DNA of 64,000 nucleotides. It comes from Lamprobacter modestohalophilus. Its GTDB lineage: Bacteria > Pseudomonadota > Gammaproteobacteria > Chromatiales > Chromatiaceae. A program made the position numbers and the translations under genes. The DNA is taken from positions 51,405-115,404 of the forward strand of contig NZ_NRRY01000011.1 of NCBI RefSeq assembly GCF_016583905.1. The letters are read 5' to 3'. Of the stretch, positions 53,912-61,170 are shown one piece after another. The notes below the pieces were generated by a model. That model was not told the origin of the DNA. It saw only the letters and a list, made by a program, of their open reading frames with translations, and searched no databases. Within the stretch, counting starts at the first letter, position 1. Each line of letters begins with the position of its first letter.

Positions 53912-54894
53912 ATGAGTACCGACACCACCAACCCTCCATCCACTTCGCCTAAAAGCGACCACGACAGTCCATGGAAAGAAGCCCTGGAGCACTATTTCCC
54001 TGAGTTCCTAGCGCTCCTGTTCCCGGCCATCCATGCCGAGATCGACTGGTCAAAGGGCGTGCAGTTTCTCGACAAGGAGTTCCAGCCCATCCCATCTAAA
54101 AGGTTGTGCGCGAAGCCAAGACCACCCGGCGCTATGCCGACAAGCTGGTCGGTGCCACGCTGCGCAATGGCACGGCGGTCTGGGTGTTGATCCATGTCGA
54201 GGTCCAAGGCGAGCCGGAAACCGCCTTTGCCGAGCGGATGTTCACCTATCATTATAAAATCCGTGATACCTATCAGGTGCCGGTGGCCAGCCTGGCGGTG
54301 CTCGCCGATGCCGACCAAGGCTTTCGACCACAGCAGTACAGCGCAGCGCTGTGGGACTGCGACCTCAGATTCCGGTTCCCGATGGTCAAATTGCTTGACT
54401 ACGACGAGCCCGAGCGTTGGGCCGAACTGGAAGTGAGCGATAATGTCTTCGCCCTGGTGGTGATGGCGCAGATCCGCGCCAAGATCACCAAGGATGCCAA
54501 GCAGCTCAAAGGCTGGAAATTCCACCTGATCCGCCTGATGTACGAGCGCGGCTATGAGCGCGCCTTGATTCTAGAATTGTTCCGACTCATCGACTGGATG
54601 ATCCGCCTGCCCGAGGCGCTGGAAGCGGATTTCCGTCAAGAACTCTATACCTACGAGGAGCAACAGCGTATGCCGTATGTAACCACCGTTGAACAAGCTG
54701 GGATCGATAAGGGTATCAAGCAGGGCGTGAAGCTGGGCGAAGCGACCCTCTTACTGGCGCAGTTGGACGAGAAATTCGGCCCAGAAACCGTTGATGCCTA
54801 CCGCGAGCGCATCACGGCCGCCGAGCCCGAGCAACTGCTGCAGTGGTCGAAACGCATCCTCAGCGCCGAGACGCCTGAGACCATCTTTCACTGA
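53912..54894 (+). pseudogene. Rpn-B transposase-like gene, copy 1, frameshifted
   Basis: Codons 1-63 (MSTDTTNPPSTSPKSDHDSP, then FLALLFPAIHAEIDWSKGVQ) run to CTAAAAGG near 54098, where the family sequence continues in the -1 frame from GTG at 54106 (VREAKTTRRYADKLVGATLR) to VEQAGIDKGIKQGVKLGEAT and the stop at 54894. One extra base thus separates the two parts. The same shift at the same point occurs in the copy at 59547. The 3' frame of 262 codons could be translated from its own GTG with a weak AAAGG site. Rpn-B differs from Rpn-A in sequence. Confidence 0.75.
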
Positions 54895-54942
54895 GGTTCG
54901 GCTCAGCACCGAATGAGCCGAGACCAGAGCCAAAGCGCACCG

Positions 54943-55310
54943 ATGGCCAAGCACCACGACACCGGCTACAAGGAGCTGTTGTCGACCCCACCATGCCGCT
55001 GCGCATGCTCCACTACGTCGCCTGCTTCTATCAGCACCTGCTCAAGACCAAGGTCACCACCACAGCGCAAGGTCTGCCCCCAATCCTACCGATCGTGCTC
55101 TACAATGGGCTTGAGCGTTGGCATGCCGCCGAAGACATTGACGAACTGGTGCGTCCCACGCCACCGTTGTTCCTGCGCGCCTACCAGCCGCACCTGCGCT
55201 ATTACTTGATCGACGAAGGCCGCTCACGCCCGAGCAGCTCAGCGCCATCGACAGTCCATTGAGCGGTGTGTTCGAGGTCGAGATCGCCTCCGGGGATCGC
55301 CTCTCCTTGG
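54943..55310 (+). pseudogene. Rpn-A fragment with internal deletion and frameshift
   Basis: MAKHHDTGYKELL is joined directly to sequence that in the intact gene lies about 75 codons later (ATGCCGCTGCGCATGC...), out of frame. A second shift is near 55224 (CGCTCACGCCC for CGCTACACGCCC). The copy is cut at 55310 by the RAYT-associated repeat. It follows the Rpn-B copy by 49 bases, as in the other duplicate at 60.5 kb. Confidence 0.8.
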
Positions 55311-55332
55311 GGGCCAGGCACGATTTATTTTT
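55309..55332. repeat. GGGGCCAGGCACGATTTATTT repeat motif at RAYT gene
   Basis: This GC block plus ATTTATTT lies directly upstream of the RAYT gene and has a relative at 59371-59394 (GGGTCCAGGTTCGATTTATT). It marks the left side of the RAYT insertion into the Rpn-A fragment. Confidence 0.55.
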
Positions 55333-55336
55333 CTGC

Positions 55337-55348
55337 TAGACTTAGGGC
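55337..55348 (+). promoter_or_regulatory. Extended -10 box six bases before ATG (leaderless-type promoter) of RAYT
   Basis: TGC-TAGACT, then TAGGGC, then the ATG at 55349. Same spacing as in the other five accessory genes with this signal. Confidence 0.6.
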
Positions 55349-56080
55349 ATGCCAAGACGCCCCCGCCTGCACATCGGCGACTACCCGCATCACATCATCC
55401 AGCGCGGCCACAACCGCGCGGCTTGCTTCTTTGCCGATGAAGACTACCAAGCTTACCCGCATTGGCTCGGGGACGGCTTGCAGAAAACCGGAATCCAGCT
55501 TCACGCCTATGTGCTGATGACCAACCACGTCCATCTGCTGCTGACGCCGAAGGCAGCGGAGGACATTCCGCGCTTGATTATCGCGCTGGGGCGGCGGTTC
55601 GTGCAGTACATCAATAAGACCTATCGCCGCACCGGCACTCTGTGGGATAGTCGCTACAAGTCCTCCCTGATCCAGACCGATACCTATCTGCTACGCTGCC
55701 AGCGCTACATTGAGCTGAATCCGGTGCGCGCCGACATAGTGCGCGACCCAGGGGAGTATCCTTGGAGCAGCTACCGGGCCAATGGTCTGGGCGCGAGCGA
55801 TCTGCTGCTCTCTCCGCATGGCTTGTATTTGGAACTGGGTGCATCGCCCGAGTCCCGGCAGGCGGCGTATCGGGAACTGTTTCGCACCGGACTGGACGAG
55901 GCGGCACTCTCGGAGCTGCGTCTGGCCATTCAACAATCCCAGCCCATCGGCAGTGAGCGATTTCTGCAACAGATCGAGCAGATGACCGGCCAGCGGCGCG
56001 AAGCGCGTCCGCGCGGGCGACCTCGCTTGGAGCCGGGCGGGCCGGCGGTGTTGCCGGGGCAGATGGAGTTGGCGCTTTAG
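55349..56080 (+). CDS. REP-associated tyrosine transposase (RAYT, Y1 family)
   Basis: The 243-residue protein carries the HUH motif in YVLMTNHVHLLLTP (His-Val-His near residues 59-61) and the RAYT-type block YINKTYRRTGTLWDSRYKSS, followed by CQRYIELNPVRADIVRDP in which the Tyr is the likely nucleophile. The N-terminus PRRPRLHIGDYPHHIIQRGH is typical. RAYTs process REP palindromes. Here several palindromic repeats surround it. It appears intact, and inserts into an Rpn-A fragment. C-terminal 25 residues are basic and Pro/Gly-rich. Confidence 0.95.
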   Translation: MPRRPRLHIGDYPHHIIQRGHNRAACFFADEDYQAYPHWLGDGLQKTGIQLHAYVLMTNHVHLLLTPKAAEDIPRLIIALGRRFVQYINKTYRRTGTLWDSRYKSSLIQTDTYLLRCQRYIELNPVRADIVRDPGEYPWSSYRANGLGASDLLLSPHGLYLELGASPESRQAAYRELFRTGLDEAALSELRLAIQQSQPIGSERFLQQIEQMTGQRREARPRGRPRLEPGGPAVLPGQMELAL

Positions 56081-56131
56081 CGCTCTGCGCGCTGAATTCC
56101 CTGTTACTTGTGCGATGCGCGGGGCGAACCA

Positions 56132-56613
56132 AGCCTGAAACCCTTAGTCTTTGTTGAAACCTCGGTCATCTCATATCTGACGGCGCGACCGAGCCGGGAT
56201 GTGGTGACGGCGCGCGTCAGGTCTAGACGCGCGATTGGTGGGATCGAGCTGATCAATACTGGGCACGGGCGATTTCTGAGCTGGTGATCGACGAAGCTTC
56301 AAAAGGTGACCCTGTAGCGGCACGACGTCGGCTGGATGTCGTTCGAAGCATTGATATGCTCCGAATCAACCCTGACTGCGAGCGGCTGGCGCAATAGATC
56401 ATCGAGGCGGGTGCGCTTCCGGCAACGGAAGCGGAGGATGCGCTGCACGTTGCGCTGGCCAGCTATCACGGCGCTCGCTATCTTTTGAGCTGGAATTTTG
56501 CTCATCTTGTTGGCCCGGAGCAAAAAGCCCGACTGCTCGATACACTCGTTTCACTTGGCCAGACACCGGCTTTGCTGACAACACCCGAAGAACTGCTCGA
56601 AGGCATCCGATGA
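56132..56613 (+). pseudogene. PIN-domain (VapC-like) toxin gene, broken
   Basis: The N-terminus reads VFVETSVISYLTARPSRDVV (first catalytic Glu/Asp block), then a frameshift near 56225 leads to WWDRADQYWARAISELVIDE. An in-frame TAG at 56395-56397 follows, then the C-terminal part DALHVALASYHGARYLLSWN and TPEELLEGIR up to TGA at 56611-56613. Two independent lesions make it dead. The ATG of the partner gene overlaps its stop (ATGA), as in intact loci. Confidence 0.82.
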
Positions 56614-56834
56614 GATTACCAGCCCAAACCCAACCTCAACCCATGAGGGCGCCCGATCCAATTCTTGCTGAACTTTGGGAGGTGAAGCGTCAGTTGAATG
56701 AGGCCGCCGGCTATCGTGTCGCAGAGCGGGCGCGGATGGCTCATGAAGCCACATTGCAGGTCGAAGCGCGCTGGCATGAATCAAGTCATCAAAGGGGCGA
56801 GCCATCCGGGCAAGGACGCCCAGCCCCTGACTGA
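56610..56834 (+). CDS. Small partner protein of the dead PIN toxin (antitoxin-like)
   Basis: A 74-residue protein with PDPILAELWEVKRQLNEAAG and YRVAERARMAHEATLQVEA, a D-P-I-x-x-E-[LI]-x(3)-R/K pattern similar to the partner gene at 17718. It begins within the PIN stop. The final 25 residues run into the palindromic repeat copy B, so the original C-terminus may be altered. Probably an orphan antitoxin. Confidence 0.6.
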   Translation: MRLPAQTQPQPMRAPDPILAELWEVKRQLNEAAGYRVAERARMAHEATLQVEARWHESSHQRGEPSGQGRPAPD

Positions 56835-56893
56835 TCCCGCCTAATCAGGTTTCACACTTCCAGCCTCCGGGGTTCGCGCCTCGGGGGCTTTTT
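56808..56893. repeat. Palindromic terminator-like repeat, copy B
   Basis: GGGCAAGGACGCCCAGCCCC, CTGACTGATCCCGCCTAA and the palindrome CCTCCGGGG-TTCGCG-CCTCGGGGG followed by CTTTTTC. It corresponds to copies A and C. Confidence 0.75.
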
Positions 56894-57040
56894 CATGCGC
56901 ATCGCGCCAAGCCACAGACCTACCAAGCGACCTGTTCCCTCCGGATGCAGATGCTAAGCCGGCTAGAGAGCCTACTGGCGAAGCGGGTTAAAATGGGCGC
57001 TGACCGAGAGCCAACGCCTCCTGACCCAGAGCAACCGCCC

Positions 57041-57088
57041 ATGACCGACTGGACCGTCGGCTACCTCGCCGACATCGATTACACCTAA
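57041..57088 (+). pseudogene. 15-codon N-terminal relic of a methyltransferase-like gene
   Basis: Reads MTDWTVGYLADIDYT and then TAA. I recognise this as the start of a class I methyltransferase family common in purple sulfur bacteria (x-DWT-x-GY-x-x-D-x-x-YT-x-GY). The rest is missing; the stop falls eight bases before the SapC ATG, which suggests that the SapC gene was joined here by deletion. Confidence 0.55.
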
Positions 57089-57094
57089 ACAGCT

Positions 57095-57886
57095 ATGGCT
57101 AACCTGCAACCGATCACCCTCTCCCGACATCGCGACCAACGCTGGGCGCGCTACACCGACTACCGCTTTGCCGCCGCCGACACGCTGGCGCCACTGGTGG
57201 TGCAAGAACTGCCGAAAGCGCTGATGAGCCTGCCGATCGGCTTCATCGAGCAGCAAGACGGCTACGGACTCGTGGCCGTGCAGAGTCTGCAGCCGGGGCA
57301 AAACCTCTTCGTTGGTGCCGACGGTCGCTGGCTCGGCGGCTATGTGCCAGCGGTGTATCGAGGCTATCCCTTCGCTTTGGCAAAGACCGAGGAGGGTCAG
57401 CAGGTACTGTGTATCGACGAGGACAGCGGCCTAGTGTTGGAGCAACCGCTGCCGGAAGAGGGCGAGCCGTTTTTTGATGTCTATGATCAGCCAGCAGAGC
57501 CGGTGCGCAAGGTGCTCGACTTCCTCCAGCAGGTCGCCGCCAACCGAGCCCAGACCGCCACCCTCTGCGCCCGATTGGCCGAGCAGGGACTGATCCAGCC
57601 ATGGCCGTTGAAGGCCAAGGGCGCCGACGGCGAACGGCCCGTGCAAGGGCTCTACCGCATCGACGAAGCCACCCTCAACGCCTTGCCGGCGGATCAGTTC
57701 GAGACACTCCGTCAAGCCGGCGCCCTGCCATTGATCTACTGCCAACTGCTCTCGATGCAGCATATCGGCCGGCTCGGTACACTGGCGCAGCACCACGCTC
57801 AGGCCAAGGCCAAGACGAAGCCCGCGTTCGCTTCCAATGACCTCTTCGGCGCCGAAGACAGCCTTAGCTTCGACTGGGACACGTAA
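57095..57886 (+). CDS. SapC-family protein
   Basis: A 263-residue protein. LAPLVVQELPKALMSLPIGF and FVGADGRWLGGYVPAVYRGY, followed by YPFALAKTEEGQQVLCIDED and the C-terminal LPLIYCQLLSMQHIGRL, follow the SapC family pattern. SapC was first described near S-layer protein genes in Campylobacter fetus; its mechanism is not clear. In this window it sits next to a DUF6447 gene and about 6 kb from the second RTX-like coat gene, in agreement with an S-layer or coat function. It seems intact. A start other than ATG 57095 is not suggested. Confidence 0.85.
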   Translation: MANLQPITLSRHRDQRWARYTDYRFAAADTLAPLVVQELPKALMSLPIGFIEQQDGYGLVAVQSLQPGQNLFVGADGRWLGGYVPAVYRGYPFALAKTEEGQQVLCIDEDSGLVLEQPLPEEGEPFFDVYDQPAEPVRKVLDFLQQVAANRAQTATLCARLAEQGLIQPWPLKAKGADGERPVQGLYRIDEATLNALPADQFETLRQAGALPLIYCQLLSMQHIGRLGTLAQHHAQAKAKTKPAFASNDLFGAEDSLSFDWDT

Positions 57887-57943
57887 TCGGGACGTGACCG
57901 CCGGGCACGCGCATCCCACCACCAACCCCTGCAGGAATCCATC

Positions 57944-58150
57944 ATGGCTGAATCCCAAACCCTCACCATCGACGGCACCGAGTACAACCCGGGCGACCTC
58001 AGCGACGCCGCCAAGCAACAGCTCGCCAACCTGCGCGTCTGCGATCAAGAGATCCAACGCCTGCAGCAGCAGCTGGCCATCGCCCAGACCGCGCGCGGTG
58101 CCTATGCCAATGCGCTGAAGGCGGAGCTGCCCGACACCACCACACACTGA
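57944..58150 (+). CDS. DUF6447-family small protein
   Basis: 68 residues: MAESQTLTIDGTEYNPGDLS, DAAKQQLANLRVCDQEIQRL, QQQLAIAQTARGAYANALKA and a tail. The IDG-x-EY-x(4)-LS-x-x-AK-x-QL pattern with a final helix ending ARGAYANAL is the DUF6447 pattern as I know it. It often neighbours SapC or type I secreted coat proteins. Function unknown. The start at 57944 follows an AGGA at about 57931-57934. Confidence 0.75.
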   Translation: MAESQTLTIDGTEYNPGDLSDAAKQQLANLRVCDQEIQRLQQQLAIAQTARGAYANALKAELPDTTTH

Positions 58151-58327
58151 GGCATTCCCAGCCCGCCAGCATGGCCTCAGCAAACCATCGCGCGCTCGGG
58201 GCTGGATGGCTGGGTGTTGCCGGCCATCACTCGCCACGGCCAGCTGCAGCTAGCCAAAGTCCGTCGTGTCCGTTAGCGTCGGTCACCCATCACCGACCCG
58301 AGGCGGTTGTGCCGACCCAACCCACCG

Positions 58328-59299
58328 ATGGCCAAGCACCACGACACCGGCTACAAGGAACTCTTCAGCCACCCCGAGCTCGTCCAGCAGCTGATCGAAG
58401 GCTTTGCCCCGCCCGAGATCGCCAGCCTGATGGACTTCACCACGCTGAAGAACCACAGCGGCAACTACATCACGCCGCTGTTCGAGGAGCGCTTCGAGGA
58501 CGTCGTCTGGTCGGTGCAGGTGCATTGGCAAGGCGTCACCGAGCGGTTGTTCCTCTACCTGCTGATCGAATTCCAATCCACGGTCGACCCCACCATGCCG
58601 CTGCGCATGCTCCACTACGTCGCCTGCTTCTATCAGCACCTGCTCAAGACCAAGGTCACCACCACAGCGCAAGGTCTGCCCCCAATCCTACCGATCGTGC
58701 TCTACAATGGGCTTGAGCGTTGGCATGCCGCCGAAGACATTGACGAACTGGTGCGTCCCACGCCACCGTTGTTCCTGCGCGCCTACCAGCCGCACCTGCG
58801 CTACTACCTGATCGATGAAGGCCGCTACACGCCCGAGCAGCTCAGCGCCATCGACAGTCCATTGAGCGGTGTATTCGAGGTCGAGATCGCCTCCGGGGAT
58901 CGGGCCTCATTACAAGCGGCGGTCGATCGACTGGTGCGCCTGATCCTAGCCGACCCCAACAAGGCGAGGCTCGATGCGCTGATCACCCGCTGGCTCAAGC
59001 GCCACCTGCGCCGGCTGGGCGCGAAGATCGACCTTACACAGGTTCATTCACTCATCGAGGACAACGCCATGTTGGCCGAAAACCTACAACACTGGGCAGA
59101 ACGCGAGCGTTTGGAAGGCGAGCGGATTGGAATACAGAAAGGCGAGCGCATCGGGATACAGAAAGGCGAGCGGGAAAAGGCTCAGGCCACGGCCCGCAAC
59201 CTCATCGCTCTGGGCATGCTCACCGACGGGCAGATTGCCCAAGCCACCGGCCTGAGCATTGCGCAAGTCGAGGCGCTGCGCACCGAGACCCAGCGCTAA
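58328..59299 (+). CDS. Rpn-A family PD-(D/E)XK transposase-like nuclease, intact copy
   Basis: From the ATG at 58328 (MAKHHDTGYKELFSHPELVQ) the 323-residue protein shows YLLIEFQSTVDPTMPLRMLH (E-x-Q nuclease core), GLPPILPIVLYNGLERWHAA and a C-terminal helix pair; residues about 264-280 carry a duplicated ERIGIQKG unit. It is the only full-length Rpn-A in the window; four other pieces of the same family are broken (51795-52396, 54943-55310, 60594-60703 and 9605-9682). Role: DNA nuclease that promotes recombination. Confidence 0.9.
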   Translation: MAKHHDTGYKELFSHPELVQQLIEGFAPPEIASLMDFTTLKNHSGNYITPLFEERFEDVVWSVQVHWQGVTERLFLYLLIEFQSTVDPTMPLRMLHYVACFYQHLLKTKVTTTAQGLPPILPIVLYNGLERWHAAEDIDELVRPTPPLFLRAYQPHLRYYLIDEGRYTPEQLSAIDSPLSGVFEVEIASGDRASLQAAVDRLVRLILADPNKARLDALITRWLKRHLRRLGAKIDLTQVHSLIEDNAMLAENLQHWAERERLEGERIGIQKGERIGIQKGEREKAQATARNLIALGMLTDGQIAQATGLSIAQVEALRTETQR

Positions 59300-59370
59300 G
59301 AGCGCGTGTCCACAACAAACCCCCGAACCCCCCCGTGCCCGTCGCTGCTGAGCGCTCATTTGAAATCAAA

Positions 59371-59394
59371 GGGTCCAGGTTCGATTTATTTTCC
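59371..59394. repeat. GGGTCCAGGTTCGATTTATTTT repeat motif
   Basis: A relative of the motif at 55309-55332 without a transposase next to it; probably the scar of a former RAYT-type element, located between the intact Rpn-A gene and palindromic repeat copy C. Confidence 0.45.
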
Positions 59395-59403
59395 GGGCCA
59401 CCT

Positions 59404-59492
59404 CGGGCAAGGACGCCCAGCCCCTGACTGATCCCGCCTAACCACAGGCTCCCACCATCCAGCCCCCGGGGTTCGCGCCTCGGGGGCTTTTG
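59404..59492. repeat. Palindromic terminator-like repeat, copy C
   Basis: GGGCAAGGACGCCCAGCCCC, CTGACTGATCCCGCCTAACC and the palindrome AGCCCCCGGGG-TTCGCG-CCTCGGGGGCT, followed by TTTG. Same layout as copies A and B. Confidence 0.78.
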
Positions 59493-59534
59493 CTGAGGCG
59501 GCTGCCGCTGGTGCCTGCTGGTACGCGCCTGCGC

Positions 59535-59546
59535 TACACTCGCCCG
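59535..59546 (+). promoter_or_regulatory. -10 box six bases before ATG (leaderless-type promoter)
   Basis: TACACT, CGCCCG and ATG at 59547, identical to the sequence before the other Rpn-B copy at 53912. Confidence 0.5.
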
Positions 59547-60529
59547 ATGAGTACCGAGACCAACAACACTCCATCCGCTTCGCCTAAAAGCGACCACGAC
59601 AGCCCGTGGAAAGAGGCGCTGGAGCACTATTTCCCCGAGTTCCTGGCGCTCCTGTTCCCGGCGATTCATGCCGAGATCGATTGGTCCAAAGGCGTGCAGT
59701 TTCTCGATAAGGAGTTCCAGCCCAGCCCATCTAAAAGGTTGTGCGCGAGGCCAAGACCACCCGGCGCTATGCCGACAAGCTGGTCGGTGTCACGCTGCGC
59801 AATGGCATGGCGGTCTGGGTGTTGATCCATGTCGAGGTCCAAGGCGAGCCGGAAACCGCCTTTGCCGAGCGGATGTTCACCTATCACTATAAGATCCGTG
59901 ACCGCTATCAGGTGCCAGTGGCCAGTCTCGCGGTGCTCGCCGATGCCGACCAAGGCTTTCGACCACAGCAGTACAACGCGGCACTCTGGGACTATCGGAT
60001 AGACTTCCAGTTTCCCACCGTCAAACTGCTCGACTACGCTGAGCCGCAACGCTGGGCCGAGCTGGAAGCCAGCGACAACGTCTTCGCCCTCGTGGTCATG
60101 GCGCAGATCCGCACCAAGCTCACCAAGGATGCCAAGCAGCTCAAGGGCTGGAAATTCCACCTGATCCGCTTGATGTACGAGCGCGGCTATGAGTGCGCCT
60201 TGATTCTAGAATTGTTCCGACTCATCGACTGGATGATCCGCCTGCCCGAGGCGCTGGAAGCGGACTTCCACCAAGAACTCTATACCTACGAGGAGCAACA
60301 GCGTATGCCGTATGTGACCACCGTTGAACAAGCTGGGATCGATAAGGGCGTGAAGCAGGGCGTGAAGCAGGGCGAAGCCAGTACACTGCTGCGCCTGCTC
60401 GAGCAGAAATTCGGCCCCGAAGCGGCGCAAGTGCATCGCAAGCGCATTGAAACCGCCGAGCTCGAGCAACTAGACACCTGGTTGGGCCGCATTCTCACGG
60501 CTGAGAGCCCTGAGACGATTTTTCACTGA
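59547..60529 (+). pseudogene. Rpn-B transposase-like gene, copy 2, frameshifted at the same site
   Basis: Codons from MSTETNNTPSASPKSDHDSP run to CTAAAAGG near 59733, then the family sequence continues in the -1 frame from GTG at 59741 (VREAKTTRRYADKLVGVTLR) to the stop at 60529. Total length is identical to copy 1 (983 bp), with substitutions throughout and a changed last quarter (LLRLLEQKFGPEAAQVHRKR). The identical extra base in both copies is either inherited from one broken parent or a recoding site. Confidence 0.75.
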
Positions 60530-60593
60530 GGTTGGAAGCAGCACCCCATGAGCTGATTGAGACCGAGGCGGTTCTGCCGACCCAACGCACCGA

Positions 60594-60703
60594 TGGCCAA
60601 GCACCACGACACCGGCTACAAGGAGCTGTTCAGCCACCCCGAGTTCTTCCAGCAGCTGATCGAAGGCTTTGCCCCAGCTGAGATCGCCGCCCTGATGGAC
60701 TTC
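60594..60703 (+). pseudogene. 5' fragment of an Rpn-A gene
   Basis: MAKHHDTGYKELFSHPEFFQ, then QLIEGFAPAEIAALMDFS, after which sequence similarity to the intact gene stops. It follows the second Rpn-B copy by 64 bases, so the order Rpn-B then Rpn-A start is kept as at 54.9 kb. Cut off at an AT-richer region near the small secreted-protein gene. Confidence 0.8.
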
Positions 60704-60796
60704 TCGACTGGTTACACTTCGAGATCGTCCGTGCTTAATGACGACCCGAAATTTCAAATAGCTTGGGTATATCGAAGCAGATGTTCGTGGCAGACA

Positions 60797-61153
60797 TCAC
60801 TTATAGACATCAATTCTCCGCGCGAAGCAATACCCATTGTGTTTCTTGCTGTCATCTACAAGAACAAGAACACGCTTACCAGTCGCAACCGCAAGCTGTG
60901 CTTGGTCGAGCTTGCGGAACCCGAAGACCTGATCATTAAAATCTCCTGTGCAACTAAACGTGACCCAAAGATCGCAGCCATTCGGGGGGGCCTCTTTGAG
61001 CAGCGCCATACAGCCGCCGTAATGGACGGAGTCGACAAAAACGCGCTCAACTTCAGTCACGATCCATGCTGTGCCAGGCCAAGCTGGTGGGCCAGCGAGT
61101 GTTATTAGCGCTAATAAACACCAGCCGAGTTGTTTTGCTGTTCTTAATTGCAT
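60797..61153 (-). CDS. Small secreted cysteine-containing protein
   Basis: From ATG at 61153 (after CTGGAG) the 118-residue protein has a signal peptide MQLRTAKQLGWCLLALITLA, then WIVTEVERVFVDSVHYGGCM, CDLWVTFSCTGDFND and VDDSKKHNGYCFARRIDVYK. The pattern with four cysteines and a C-terminal DDSKKHNGYC is one I associate with a small periplasmic family (possibly DUF5992), but the name is uncertain. The gene follows the subtilase on the same strand; an upstream ATG overlapping its stop is also open, so the two are coupled. It may be a substrate, inhibitor or partner of the protease. Confidence 0.6.
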   Translation of the reverse strand: MQLRTAKQLGWCLLALITLAGPPAWPGTAWIVTEVERVFVDSVHYGGCMALLKEAPPNGCDLWVTFSCTGDFNDQVFGFRKLDQAQLAVATGKRVLVLVDDSKKHNGYCFARRIDVYK

Positions 61154-61170
61154 GATCCAGCTCCAGAAAG

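Noticed and set aside
54095..54108. Programmed -1 frameshift site in Rpn-B
   Set aside because: CTAAAAGG does not form a canonical X-XXY-YYZ heptamer (the P-site codon AAA would slip onto TAA) and no clear downstream pseudoknot was recognised; kept only as a question, with the genes listed as pseudogenes.
58171..58716. 181-codon plus-strand frame starting before the intact Rpn-A gene
   Set aside because: Mostly an out-of-frame reading of Rpn-A; only a possible short relic (QTIARSGLDGWVLPAITRHG) lies before it and could not be assigned.
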